Positions 45,871 through 56,498 of a stretch of 64,000 nt of DNA are shown piece after piece; positions within the stretch are counted from its first letter, which is position 1; the number at the start of each line of letters is the position of its first letter. The position numbers were made by a program, and so were the translations under genes. The notes below the pieces were generated by a model. That model had not been told where the DNA came from and did no database searches. It worked only from the letters and a program-made list of their open reading frames with translations. The DNA lies in NCBI RefSeq assembly GCF_030127125.1, contig NZ_CP126156.1, positions 2,542,001 to 2,606,000 of the forward strand. The letters are read 5' to 3'. The stretch comes from Halobaculum litoreum (GTDB taxonomy: Archaea; Halobacteriota; Halobacteria; Halobacteriales; Haloferacaceae).

Positions 45871-46662
45871 GTGGTGCTGGACACACAGTTCGAGACGCTC
45901 GCGTCGGCGGTCCCCGCCGACAGACACCTCGCGGTCCTCCGTCGCGACGGCGGGACGCCGCTCGACTCGATGCTCCGCCGCCTGTTCGCCGACCAGCCGG
46001 TGTCGGTCGGCGCCGACGCCGCCCGCGGCGCCGCGGCGACGACCGACGCGGACGACGTGGCGGTGCTCGTCGAGGACGGCGAGGTGCTGGCGAGTTCGCC
46101 GCTCGCGGCGCTCGAGCGGGCGGTGCTGCTCGTCAACTCCGACCTGTACACGACGGGGACGCTCCCGCTCGCCGACGCCGACCTCCCGGCGGTCCTGACG
46201 GAGTTGGCGGACGTCCCGTTCCGCCTCCGGGGGTACCCGCTGGCGCACAAGGAGAAGCTCCTGTTGATCGCGATGAGCCGCCAGATCGAACTGCGCGCCG
46301 CCCGCGCCGGCGCCGGGGAGATCCACTCGTCGTTCCAACAGCTGTCCCGAATCGACGACGAGGTCGGCACGCGCCGGACGTACCGGCGGCTCGCCGCCTC
46401 CGGCGCGGCGGTCCACGTGTACGGCGAACCGGACTGGGACCCCGAGTCGGCGCTCGACGTCACCGCCCACACCGGGTACGGCGCCGGCTACAGCGACTCG
46501 TGGTTCGTCGTGTTCGACCCGCCCGCGGACGCGGTCGGCCCCCACACGACGCCGGTCGCCCTGCTGGCGCTGGAGACGGAGCCGCGCGTCTGGCGCGGGA
46601 TCTGGACGTTCCGCCCCGAGGCGGTGGCGGAGCTGGCCGCGGTGATCCGCCGCGAGCTGTGA
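45871..46662 (+). CDS. DICT-domain-like sensory/regulatory protein (possibly DUF5821/TbsP-related)
   Basis: 263 residues. The C-terminal half has EKLLLIAMSRQIELRAARAG, SFQQLSRIDDEVGTRRTY, AAVHVYGEPDWDPE, DSWFVVFDP and a closing RGIWTFRPEAVAELAAV, the layout of haloarchaeal DICT sensory domains. The N-terminal ~90 residues form a separate alpha/beta domain. Haloarchaeal proteins of this kind act as transcription regulators or signal sensors; TbsP is a candidate relative, from memory only. GTG start fixed by the TATA spacing. Confidence 0.65.
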   Translation: MVLDTQFETLASAVPADRHLAVLRRDGGTPLDSMLRRLFADQPVSVGADAARGAAATTDADDVAVLVEDGEVLASSPLAALERAVLLVNSDLYTTGTLPLADADLPAVLTELADVPFRLRGYPLAHKEKLLLIAMSRQIELRAARAGAGEIHSSFQQLSRIDDEVGTRRTYRRLAASGAAVHVYGEPDWDPESALDVTAHTGYGAGYSDSWFVVFDPPADAVGPHTTPVALLALETEPRVWRGIWTFRPEAVAELAAVIRREL

Positions 46663-46714
46663 CGACGCGTTTCGAACCGAAACGCTTTGCACGGGATCGG
46701 CCGACCGTGTGCCA

Positions 46715-47931
46715 ATGAGCGACACGACAGGCGACGGCGGGAGCGTCGTCGTCCGCGGCGGGACGGTCCACACGCAGACGGAACGGGGGACGGTCGAGGG
46801 CGACGTGCTCGTCGTCGACGGCGCGGTCGCGGCGGTCGGCGACGTCGACGCGCCCGCCGACGCCGTCGAGGTGGACGCGACGGGGATGCAGGTGACGCCC
46901 GGCCTGATCGACGCCCACAGCCACGCCGGGATGGCCGAGTGGGGCGAACCGGAGGACGGCGACTTCAACGAGGGGACGAGCGCGACGACACCGCACGTCA
47001 ACGCCCTCGACGGCTTCCACCCGCGCGACGAGGAGCTGCAGGGCGCGTTCCGGAACGGCGTCACCACCGTCTCCGCCCGGATGGGGTCGGGCAACGTCAT
47101 CGGCGGGATCATCTGCTCGATGAAGACGTACGGGGACGTCGCCGACCGGATGCTGATCGCCGAGGACGGGATGAAGGCCGCGATGGGGGAAACCCCAAGC
47201 GCTTCCACGGCGAGCGCGAGGGCCGCCAGCCGTCCACCCGTCCGGGCGTCGCGGCGACGCTGCGCCAGGAGTTCATGGCGACGGAGGACTACATCGAGCG
47301 CCGCGAGCACGCCCGCGAGCACGGCGAGCCGTTCGAGCGCGATCTGGGCCGCGAGAACCTCGCCAGAGTGATCGAGGGCGACCTCCCGCTGCGGGTGCAC
47401 GCGCACCGCTCGGACGACATCGTCACCGTGTTCCGCATCGCCGAGGAGTTCGGCATCGACGCGCTCTCGATCGAACACGCCACCGAGGGCCACGTGATCG
47501 CCGAGGAGTTCGCCGACCGCGACGTGCCCGCCGTCGTCGGCCCCTCGTTCTCGTCGGCCTCGAAGTACGAACTGCGCAACATCACCTTCGAGACGCCGGC
47601 GATCCTCCACGAGGCCGGCGTCACGGTCGCCATCCAGACGGACGCCCCCGTGATCCCGCAACGACACCTCGACGTCTGCGTCGGCCTCGCGGTTCGGGCG
47701 GGGTTCCCCGAGGCGGCCGCCCTCGACGCGGTCACGACGAACCCCGCCGAGATCCTCGGCATCCGCGACCGCGTCGGCGACCTCGCGGCGGGCACCGACG
47801 GCGACCTCGTCGTGTGGGACGGCCCGTTCCACGAGATGGGGACGCGCAGCCGGTACGTCGTCGTCGACGGCGAGGTCGTGTTCGACCGCGAGCGCGACGA
47901 CGTGGACCCGCGCGAGGAGTACGCGTGGTGA
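46715..47931 (+). CDS. Amidohydrolase-family protein (imidazolonepropionase/dihydroorotase-like), frameshifted
   Basis: Metal-dependent TIM-barrel hydrolase. TPGLIDAHSHAGMAEWGE supplies the HxH metal pair (~70-72). The frame breaks at 47185-47192 (ggggg-aaa): one added base gives MGENPKRFHGEREG, the expected motif, then LPLRVHAHRSDDI with another metal His, LSIEHATEGHVIAEEF and VAIQTDAPVIPQRHL with the catalytic Asp. Corrected length 405. The acid/amide substrate is not evident. A GAGCG-type repeat follows the stop. Confidence 0.87.
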
Positions 47932-47933
47932 GC

Positions 47934-47958
47934 GGGGCGCGAGCGTAGCGAGCGTCCC
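47934..47958. repeat. Haloarchaeal GAGCG-type intergenic element
   Basis: ggggcgcgagcgtagcgagcgtccc directly after the amidohydrolase stop: two direct copies of gcgagcg/gcgagcg separated by ta, flanked by imperfectly complementary GGGGCGC/GCGTCCC. It is akin to the core of the 77-bp repeat at 2649 and may act as a 3' end or as a dispersed repeat. Confidence 0.5.
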
Positions 47959-48084
47959 GAACCCGCGGCGGCGGTGCGTTCGCGCGGCCCGCGCCGTCCG
48001 GGCGGACCGAGCGGTCGACCGCCCCGGCGCCGTCCCGACGGCCCAGCACGCGTACCCCCCGACTTCGACTCCGGACCGCCAGAC

Positions 48085-49365
48085 GTGACCGACCCGACCC
48101 ACCCACCCGACACGGACCCCGACGACGAGCGGTACACGGAGTCGCAGGTGCGGACGGTCGTCCTCAGCCTCGTCGCGGGCGTGTTCTTCGGCGGGATGGG
48201 GGGCGGCGTCGCGTTCCCGACCATCCCCGCGCTCGGGAGCGTGCTCGGCATCGCGCCGTTCCTCGTCGGCGCCATCCTCTCGATCAACCGGTTCACGCGG
48301 CTGCTCATGTCGACGCCGGCGGGCGACGTGCTCGACCGTCTCGGCACCCGCCGGCCGATGATCGCGGGGTTCGCCGTGCAGGGACTCGTCCCGTTCGGCT
48401 ACCTCGTCGGGCTGAACCCCCCGCTGGGGCTGTCGGCGGCGACGGTGTTCCTCGTCTCGCGGGCGGCGTGGGGGATCGGCTCGGCGTTCGTGTTCGTCGG
48501 CGCCTTCTCGACGGTGACGCACGTGACGACGCCCGCGAACCGGGGGCGGTGGGTCGGCTACATGCGCGGCGGGCAGAGCCTCGGGTTCCCGACCGGGCTC
48601 GTCCTCGGCGGCGTCGTCACAGACCTGTACGGCTACGCGGAGGCGTTCGCCGTCGCCGGCGCGGCGGGGCTGTTCGCCGCCGCGGTCGCGTACCGCGTGC
48701 TCCCGAACGTCACCCCGGACACCGACGGCGGGAGCCGCCTGCGCGACGTCCCCGCCCTCGTGCGCGCGGACCCCCGGATCGGCGCCGTCGGCGCGGTGAA
48801 CTTCACGATCCGGTTCCTGTACGCGGGCGTCCTCCTGTCGACGGTCGTCCTCTACACCGCCGAACACGACATCTCGCTGGGCGGGCTCGCCGGCACGGGC
48901 TCCAGCGGGGTGGTGATGGCGGTGTCCGTCGTCGCGCTGTCGGCGTCGAACCTCGCGGTCGGGCGGCTCTCCGACAGGCTCGGCCGGACGACGACGGTCG
49001 TGCCGGGGCTGGCCGTCTTCGGCGCGGGGTTCGCGCTGGCGGCGCTGGTGCCGACGACCGGGGGCGTCCTCGCGGGCGTCGCGCTCGTCGGCGGCGGCGC
49101 GGGGCTCGCGGGCCCGCCGCTGCTCGCGTACCTCGGCGACATCGCCCCCGGCGGCGACGTCGGCAAACTCGGCGGCGTGTACAACGTGTTCGGCGATCTG
49201 GGGTCGACGCTCGGCCCGCTCGTGGCGCTCCCGCTGGCGTCGGCGATCGGGCTGTCGGGCGAGTACCTCGCGTGCGCCGGGCTGGTGGTCGTCGCCGGAG
49301 CGATCGCGGCGACGACCCTACGGGACGACTCGACGGCCGACGAGTCCGCCGTCCCCGGGGACTGA
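48085..49365 (+). CDS. MFS transporter
   Basis: 426 residues, twelve hydrophobic helices. Motif A-like DVLDRLGTRRPM lies between helices 2 and 3 and its repeat GRLSDRLGRTTTV between 8 and 9. GTG start; acidic N-terminal ~20 residues are cytoplasmic. Such transporters are proton- or sodium-coupled exporters or importers; substrate unknown. It stands alone upstream of pcp. Confidence 0.92.
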   Translation: MTDPTHPPDTDPDDERYTESQVRTVVLSLVAGVFFGGMGGGVAFPTIPALGSVLGIAPFLVGAILSINRFTRLLMSTPAGDVLDRLGTRRPMIAGFAVQGLVPFGYLVGLNPPLGLSAATVFLVSRAAWGIGSAFVFVGAFSTVTHVTTPANRGRWVGYMRGGQSLGFPTGLVLGGVVTDLYGYAEAFAVAGAAGLFAAAVAYRVLPNVTPDTDGGSRLRDVPALVRADPRIGAVGAVNFTIRFLYAGVLLSTVVLYTAEHDISLGGLAGTGSSGVVMAVSVVALSASNLAVGRLSDRLGRTTTVVPGLAVFGAGFALAALVPTTGGVLAGVALVGGGAGLAGPPLLAYLGDIAPGGDVGKLGGVYNVFGDLGSTLGPLVALPLASAIGLSGEYLACAGLVVVAGAIAATTLRDDSTADESAVPGD

Positions 49366-49507
49366 CGCCGGCCCGCGACGCGTCGCGACCCGACCCGGTC
49401 GTCGGGTCGGCTGTCGCCCCGCTCCGCCCCCCGTCCCACCCCGCCTCGAACCGGCCACCGGCGTCGGGAAGGCCAAGGCTTACGCGACGGCACCGACGAG
49501 GCCCGGT

Positions 49508-50148
49508 ATGACGCTGCTTTGCACCGGCTACGAGCCGTTCGGCGACCACGACACCAACCCCGCCGGCGAGACGGCGGCGGCGCTCGACGGGCGCACGGTC
49601 GCGGGCCACGCGGTCGTCGGCCGGACGCTCCCGGTCGCGTTCGACCGCGCGGGCGAGGAACTCGCCGCGCTGGTCGACGAGCACGACCCGGCCGCGGTCG
49701 TCGCCACCGGCCTCGCGGCGGGCCGGGCGGCCGTCTGCGTCGAGCGCGTCGCGATCAACGTCGCCGACACCGTCGGCGTCCCCGACAACGACGGCGCGGA
49801 CCCGGTGGACGAACGGCTCGACCCCGCGGGCGCGGACGCCCGCCTCGCGACGCTGCCGGTCCGCGAGACGGTCGCGGCGTGTCTCGACGCGGGGGTGCCG
49901 GCGCGGGTGTCGAACACCGCGGGCACCCACCTCTGTAACGCGATCCTCTACCGGGCGCTCGCGCTGCTCGACGGGACGGACGTGCCCGCGGGGTTCCTCC
50001 ACCTCCCGGCGACGCCGGCGCAGGCGGCGGCGACGGCGCGCGACGGGGAGGCCGCCCGCGGCGGGAGCGTGCGCCCGAGCCTCCCGCGGGGCTGGACGAG
50101 CGGGCGGTGGAACTCGCGTTCGAGACGGCGCTGGGCGCGAGCGACTGA
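49508..50148 (+). CDS. pcp: Pyroglutamyl-peptidase I, frameshifted near the 3' end
   Basis: C15 cysteine peptidase that removes N-terminal pyroglutamate. LLCTGYEPFGDHDTNPAGE start, ERVAINVADTVGVPDN with the catalytic Glu region, SNTAGTHLCNAILY with the nucleophile Cys, and GFLHLPATPAQAA with the catalytic His. The frame breaks at the G-run 50088-50091; one added G continues RGLDERAVELAFETALGASD and gives 213 residues, the family size. It begins a peptide-degradation neighbourhood. Confidence 0.9.
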
Positions 50149-50186
50149 CCGCGAGAGCCGGGGACCACCGCGACCGCGCGTGCGGG

Positions 50187-50510
50187 CTACTCGGCCTCCT
50201 CGGAGGCGGTGCCGCCGTCGGCGACCGTCTCCTCGGGGCCGTCGCCGTCGACCGCCGGCGACACCACGGGCGCGTCGCCCGCGAGGGCGCGCCGGCCGGC
50301 CTCGGTGATCCGGTAGATCTGTTCGCCGGTGGCGGCCTCGAGGAAGCCGCGCTCGGTCAGCGTCGCGATCCGGCGTTCGACCAGCGGGATGTGGAGCCCC
50401 GTGTTCGCCGCCACGAGCGCCGGATAGTCCGCGCCGCTCTCGCGGAGGTGGCGGAGAACGCGCTCGTCGGCATCTGAGAGATCGATCGGTCGGGGCATCT
50501 TTTGCGTCAT
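50187..50510 (-). CDS. Winged-helix transcriptional regulator
   Basis: 107 residues from ATG 50510, or 103 from ATG 50498. A winged-helix domain: LSDADERVLRHLRESGADYP, LHIPLVERRIATLTERGFLE, YRITEAGRRALAG; acidic disordered tail of ~30 residues. Resembles small haloarchaeal DUF2250/MarR-like regulators. It lies between two peptidase genes on the opposite strand and could control them. Confidence 0.8.
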   Translation of the reverse strand: MTQKMPRPIDLSDADERVLRHLRESGADYPALVAANTGLHIPLVERRIATLTERGFLEAATGEQIYRITEAGRRALAGDAPVVSPAVDGDGPEETVADGGTASEEAE

Positions 50511-50665
50511 TCGATAGCACGACACAAGAAGTTGACGGGCCGCGGGCGTGGTCGCGGGCGGTCCCCGCGCCGCCCCGCGGTTTCGGCGGCCGGCCGCCGG
50601 TGCCGGTACGGGGACGCGTCGGCCGGGACCCCGGGACTCAAGACGGACGCGTCGAACCACGGGGT

Positions 50666-52015
50666 ATGCGACTGCCGAACGCGGCCGTGGGCGACGCACA
50701 GACGAGCGGGTTCGGGTGGGACGTCCTCACCGACCTCGTCGACGTGGGGAGCCGCATGGCCGGTCAGGAGGGGGAGCGTCGCGGGGCCGAGGTGGTCCGC
50801 GACGCCTTCGAGCGGGCGGGCGCCCGCGGGGCGCGGATCGAGGAGTTCGACATCCCCGGCTGGTGGCGCGGGTCGTCGTCGCTGACGGTGCACGAGCCCC
50901 ACGAGCGCGTCCACGACGGCCGACAGGACGTCCTCGCGCTGCCGGGCTGTCCCGCGGGCGAGGCGACCGGCCGGGTCGTCGACGTGGGCGACGGCACCTA
51001 CGAGGAGTTCGAGGCGCGAGCCGACGACCTCGACGGCGCGGTCGCGATGGTCTCCTCGGACACGCCCGAGGAGGTCGACCGCTGGATCCACCGCATGGAG
51101 AAGTACGTCAACGCCGCCGACCACGGCGCGGTCGCGTTCGTGTTCCGCAACCACCTCGACGGCTCGCTCCCGCCGACCGGCGAGGTCGGCTACCACGAGC
51201 GCCCCGGCCCGATCCCGGCGGTCGGCGTCTCCCGCGAGGTCGGCGAGCGGCTCGCGCGCTACGCCGAGGAGGGCTGCGAGGCGACCGTCGCGGTCGACTG
51301 CCGCAACGAGCCCGCCACGTCGGTGAACGTCGAGGCCGAGGTCGGCCCCGACACCGACGAGGCGGTGCTGCTCACCGCCCACGTCGACGCCCACGACATC
51401 GCCGACGGCGCCAACGACAACGGCGCGGGGTCGGCGCTCGTCGCCGAGGTCGGCCGGCTGCTCGCGCGCGAGGACGTGGAGCTGGACACCCGCGTCCGGC
51501 TGGTGACGTTCGGCTCCGAGGAGATCGGGCTGTGGGGCGCGCACCACTGCGCGGAGACGAGCGCCCTCGACGACGTGAAGTGCGTCGTCAACCTCGACGG
51601 CGCGTGTAGCTCGCGGACCCTCCGCGTCGGCACGAACGGCTTCGAGGAGCTGGGCGCGGTGTTCCGCGCGGTGACGAACGACCTCGACGCGAGCCTGTCG
51701 ACGGACGACACCATCGCCCCCCACGGCGACCAGTGGGCGTTCGTGCAGGAGGGCGTCCCCGCGGCGATGACCTCGACCGCCTCGACGCAGTCGGGGCGCG
51801 GCTGGGGCCACACGCACGCGGACACGCTCGACAAACTCGACTCCCGGGACCTCCGCGACGTGGCGGTGCAGGTCGCGGAGGCGGTCGCACGCTTCGCCGC
51901 CGACGAGGTGGAGACGCCCCACATGAGCCGGACGGAGATGCGCGACGCCATCGACGCCGGCTACGAACAGGAACTGCGGATGGGCGGGCGCTGGCCGTAC
52001 GACGACGCGGAGTGA
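50666..52015 (+). CDS. M28-family aminopeptidase-like metallopeptidase (paralogue of 21894)
   Basis: 449 residues without a signal peptide. A PA-like insert (~85-200) is followed by the di-zinc core: TAHVDAHDIADGANDNGAGS (~240-259), FGSEEIGLWGAHHCAE with Glu ligands, VNLDGAC and RGWGHTHADTLDKL. It is a close paralogue of the gene at 21894, sharing the same order of motifs. ATG at 50666. Probably releases amino acids from imported peptides. Confidence 0.92.
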   Translation: MRLPNAAVGDAQTSGFGWDVLTDLVDVGSRMAGQEGERRGAEVVRDAFERAGARGARIEEFDIPGWWRGSSSLTVHEPHERVHDGRQDVLALPGCPAGEATGRVVDVGDGTYEEFEARADDLDGAVAMVSSDTPEEVDRWIHRMEKYVNAADHGAVAFVFRNHLDGSLPPTGEVGYHERPGPIPAVGVSREVGERLARYAEEGCEATVAVDCRNEPATSVNVEAEVGPDTDEAVLLTAHVDAHDIADGANDNGAGSALVAEVGRLLAREDVELDTRVRLVTFGSEEIGLWGAHHCAETSALDDVKCVVNLDGACSSRTLRVGTNGFEELGAVFRAVTNDLDASLSTDDTIAPHGDQWAFVQEGVPAAMTSTASTQSGRGWGHTHADTLDKLDSRDLRDVAVQVAEAVARFAADEVETPHMSRTEMRDAIDAGYEQELRMGGRWPYDDAE

Positions 52016-52034
52016 CGCTCCGACCCCGACCGGC

Positions 52035-52769
52035 TCACGTCCGGCCGTCGCCGAGGAAGTCCGCGAGGTCGGCCATCACCTTCCCCTCGGCGCGCGCGAG
52101 GTGCTCCCACGTCGTCGTGGTGCCGATCCCCAGTTCCTCGGCGATGTCCTCGATCCCGGCGCTCTTCTCGTGGCCGTAGTACCCCGCCCGGATCGCCGCC
52201 CCCAGCGCCTCGCGCTGCCGGGGGGTGAGGTCGTGGATCGCGCCGGCGGTCTCGAACCGGGTCGACGGCGTCACCTCCTGCATCTCCAGTTGCCTGACGA
52301 GCTCCACCTCGTTCCCGCGGTCCTCGATCGCGTCGATCACCGCCGACAGGTCGTCGTCGGCGTCGAGGTACAGCGTCCACCGCTCGTACCCGCCGGTGAT
52401 CACGGTGCCCGTCCGGTAGTGGAGCCCGAGCCCGGCGAGCAGCTCCGCGATGCTGTCCCACTCGGGCACGTTCACGGTGAACGCGACGAACACGGTCGCC
52501 TCGCCCAGCGGCGTGATCGGCTCGGCCTCGACGACCGGGTCGCAGGCGGCGAACGTCTCGATGAAGCCGCCGACGTCCGCGGGATCCCCGGTCAACTCGA
52601 CGATCCGCTTCCGTTCGTCCCCCCGCCCGGTCATCGACGAGACGGACCGCATCGTCACCCCCGGGTAGCGCTCGGACGCGGCCGTCTCCGGCTGTCCGAC
52701 GTGCTTGATCCGGAGGGTGACCTCCCGCATCGGTCGGACCGCCCCCTCCCCGCCGCGCTCCGCTCCCAT
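52035..52769 (-). CDS. Bacterio-opsin-activator-type (Bat) HTH regulator
   Basis: 244 residues. The C-terminal HTH-10 domain is clear: LTPRQREALGAAIRAGYYGH, AGIEDIAEELGIGTTTTWEHLARAEGKVM. The N-terminal ~170 residues form the ligand/sensor part typical of haloarchaeal Bat-like regulators. ATG 52769 is preferred over the internal ATG at 52730 because a TATA box (gatatg on the minus strand, 52793-52798) lies 24 bases upstream. Divergent from gamma-glutamyltransferase, which is a plausible target. Confidence 0.9.
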   Translation of the reverse strand: MGAERGGEGAVRPMREVTLRIKHVGQPETAASERYPGVTMRSVSSMTGRGDERKRIVELTGDPADVGGFIETFAACDPVVEAEPITPLGEATVFVAFTVNVPEWDSIAELLAGLGLHYRTGTVITGGYERWTLYLDADDDLSAVIDAIEDRGNEVELVRQLEMQEVTPSTRFETAGAIHDLTPRQREALGAAIRAGYYGHEKSAGIEDIAEELGIGTTTTWEHLARAEGKVMADLADFLGDGRT

Positions 52770-52792
52770 GCCCGTGTGTAGCGTGGGGCGAG

Positions 52793-52798
52793 CATATC
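52793..52798 (-). promoter_or_regulatory. TATA element of the Bat-type regulator gene
   Basis: gatatg on the minus strand, 24 bases before the ATG at 52769; supports the longer protein start and a leaderless message. Confidence 0.5.
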
Positions 52799-52961
52799 AG
52801 TCTTCCCGAGCGGGCGGTCGCCGCCCGCACGGCGGGCGCTCGCGCCGGCCGCCCGCGGCGTCGTCGCACGGCGCCGCCGCGTGCCGCGAACCGACGGGCC
52901 GCGCCGGCACCCGAAACTATCCGGCTCAGCGTTTTCGCGGGTCCGTCGGCGATCTGTGCAC

Positions 52962-54599
52962 ATGAGCGACCCAGATATCGATCGATTCGCGTCACGGCGG
53001 TCGACGGTGTACGGACAGCGCGGCGTCGTGGCGACGAGCCAGCCGCTGGCGTCGCAGGCCGGGATCTCCGTGTTGGAGGACGGCGGCAACGCGTTCGACG
53101 CCGCCGTCGCCACCGCGGCGGCGCTGAACGTCGTCGAACCCACGTCGACGGGGCTGGGCGGCGACGTGTTCGCGCTGTACCGCACCGCCGACGGCGAGGT
53201 CGGCGCCATGCGCTCGTGCGGGCCGGCGCCGGCCGACGCCACCATCGAGAACGTCCGCGAGGCGGTTGCCGAGGAGGAAGACGCCGACCCGGCGGACGCG
53301 GAGATGCCCGCCACGGGCGCCCACGCGGTCACGGTGCCGGGCACCGCCCGCGGCTGGGAGGCGACCGCCGAGCGCTTCGGTCGCAAGTCCCTCGCCGACC
53401 TGCTCCGGCCGGCGATCCGCTACGCGACGGAGGGGTACCCCGTCTCGGAGGTCGTCTCCGCCCAGTGGCAGCACGGCGAGGAGCTGTTCGAGACGGACCA
53501 CGCCCGCGACGCGTTCCTGTTCGACGGCGAGGCGCCCGACGTCGGCCAGCACGTCACGCTCCCGAAGCTCGGCGCGTCGCTGGAGCTGATCGCCGAGGAG
53601 GGCGCCGACGTCGTGTACGAGGGGGAGATCGCCGAGCAGATCGCCGGCGAGGTGCAGGAGCAGGGCGGCTTCATGACGGTCGACGACCTCGCGGCGTTCG
53701 AGCCGGAGTTCCCCGAGCCCGTCTCGACCACCTACAACGGGACGGAGGTGTACGAACTCCCGCCGAACAACCAGGGGCTCATCGCGCTGGAGGCGCTCAA
53801 CATCGCCGAGGAGCTGGGCGCCGCCGAGTACGACTACGACTCGCCCGAGCGCGTCCACTACTTCTCGGAGGCGCTGAAGCTGGCGTTCCACGACGGCCAC
53901 CGCTACATCACCGACCCCGAGTTCGAGGACCACCCGCCGCTCGCGAGCAAGGACTGGGCCGCGACGCGCGCCCAGGAGGTCGGCGAGGAGTGCAACGACG
54001 ACGTGACGTTCGGCGTCCCCGACGCGAACGCCGAGGACGCCGACACCGTCCTGCTGTGCGTCGCCGACGACGAGGGCAACGTCGTCTCGTACATCAACTC
54101 CCGGTTCGCCGGCTTCGGCTCCGGGCTGGTCGCGGGTGACACCGGCATCGCGCTGCAGAACCGCGGCGCGTCGTTCTCGCTCGACTCCGACCACCCGAAC
54201 TCGCTGGAACCGGGGAAGCGCCCGTTCCACACCCTGATCCCGGCGCTGGCGGACTTCGCGCCCGACGACGACGCCCGCGACGACTGGGCCGCCTTCGGCG
54301 TCATGGGCGGCTACATGCAGCCGCAGGGCCACGTGCAGGTGATAGCCAACCTCGTCGACTACGACCAGCCGCTGCAGGCGGCGCTGGACAGCCCGCGGTG
54401 GCGCTACCGCGAGGAGGGGAGTCTCGCGCTGGAGCCGCAGTTCGACGGCAACACGGCCGCGAAGCTGGTCCGCAAGGGTCACGACGTGAAGACGCTCCCG
54501 CCGGCGCTGTTCGGCGGCGCCCAGATCGTCCGCACCGAGGACGGCGTCCTCTCGGGGGCGACCGAGCCCCGCAAGGACGGCAACGCACAGGGGTACTGA
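52962..54599 (+). CDS. ggt: Gamma-glutamyltransferase family protein (Ntn hydrolase)
   Basis: 545 residues. Large-subunit signatures GVVATSQPLASQAGISVLEDG, GGNAFDAAVATAAALNVVEP and STGLGGDVFALYR; small-subunit start near DANAEDADTVLLCVADDEGN, where Thr362 is the expected autocatalytic nucleophile, followed by FGSGLVAGDTGIALQNRG. Canonical GGTs read Thr-Thr/Ser-His here; this one has Thr-Val-Leu, a subgroup feature. No signal peptide, so unlike bacterial GGT it is likely cytoplasmic. It would cleave gamma-glutamyl bonds of peptides or gamma-glutamyl-cysteine, the main haloarchaeal thiol. Confidence 0.92.
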   Translation: MSDPDIDRFASRRSTVYGQRGVVATSQPLASQAGISVLEDGGNAFDAAVATAAALNVVEPTSTGLGGDVFALYRTADGEVGAMRSCGPAPADATIENVREAVAEEEDADPADAEMPATGAHAVTVPGTARGWEATAERFGRKSLADLLRPAIRYATEGYPVSEVVSAQWQHGEELFETDHARDAFLFDGEAPDVGQHVTLPKLGASLELIAEEGADVVYEGEIAEQIAGEVQEQGGFMTVDDLAAFEPEFPEPVSTTYNGTEVYELPPNNQGLIALEALNIAEELGAAEYDYDSPERVHYFSEALKLAFHDGHRYITDPEFEDHPPLASKDWAATRAQEVGEECNDDVTFGVPDANAEDADTVLLCVADDEGNVVSYINSRFAGFGSGLVAGDTGIALQNRGASFSLDSDHPNSLEPGKRPFHTLIPALADFAPDDDARDDWAAFGVMGGYMQPQGHVQVIANLVDYDQPLQAALDSPRWRYREEGSLALEPQFDGNTAAKLVRKGHDVKTLPPALFGGAQIVRTEDGVLSGATEPRKDGNAQGY

Positions 54600-54646
54600 G
54601 TCGCCGAACCGACATCCTCATTCGGCCGTCGTCCCTTCTGGCTCGC

Positions 54647-55138
54647 GTGCCACAGTCCCCGCGCGGCCACGAGGACCGCGACCGCCTCGGCTTCGACGAG
54701 ACGCGCGACTACCTCGGCACCGCCGTCGGCGCGCTCCTCCCGGCGCCGCTGGTCGCCCGCGGGCTGACGATCGCCGTCGAGACCGACCGCGAGGTGTACG
54801 CGCCGGGCGACCCCGTCGCCGTACGGGTCGCGATCCGCAACCGGCTCCCCGTCCCCATCGCGGTGTCGACGCCCTCGCGACGGCTGTGGGGGTGGGAGGT
54901 CGACGGCGCCCTGGAGGCCAGCGAGGAACCCCGCCGGGACCCCGGCGGCTCGGGGACGCTCTCCTTCCGGGCCCGGGAGCGCAAGACCCACGAGTGGACG
55001 TGGGACGGGCGCGTGACCCGCCGCGACGGCCGCCGGACGCGGTCGACGCCGCTGTCCCGCGGCGACCACGAGATCCGCGCGTTCGTCGCCACGCGCCGGG
55101 AGCGCCCGGCCGCGCGGACGACGATCCGCGTGGAGTGA
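54647..55138 (+). CDS. BsuPI-related putative proteinase-inhibitor domain protein
   Basis: 163 residues, GTG start. A beta-sandwich domain pattern: LTIAVETDREVYAPGDPVAV, IRNRLPVPIAVSTPSRRLWG, then HEWTWDGRVTRRDG and LSRGDHEIRAFVATRR, matching the BsuPI inhibitor layout. It lies between ggt and the Dpp genes, so a role in restraining intracellular proteolysis is an inference from family and position. No signal peptide or membrane segment. Confidence 0.7.
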   Translation: MPQSPRGHEDRDRLGFDETRDYLGTAVGALLPAPLVARGLTIAVETDREVYAPGDPVAVRVAIRNRLPVPIAVSTPSRRLWGWEVDGALEASEEPRRDPGGSGTLSFRARERKTHEWTWDGRVTRRDGRRTRSTPLSRGDHEIRAFVATRRERPAARTTIRVE

Positions 55139-55199
55139 CGGCGCCGCCGCTCGGCGCACGACGGACGGGGAGAAGTCGCCGCGAGCGGCGGCGCCGGGC

Positions 55200-56490
<1,291 letters not shown>

Positions 56491-56498
<8 letters not shown>

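Noticed and set aside
54398..54646. Longer start for the BsuPI-like protein
   Set aside because: The upstream codons lie inside the ggt gene in another frame and are Arg-rich noise; the GTG at 54647 fits the domain.
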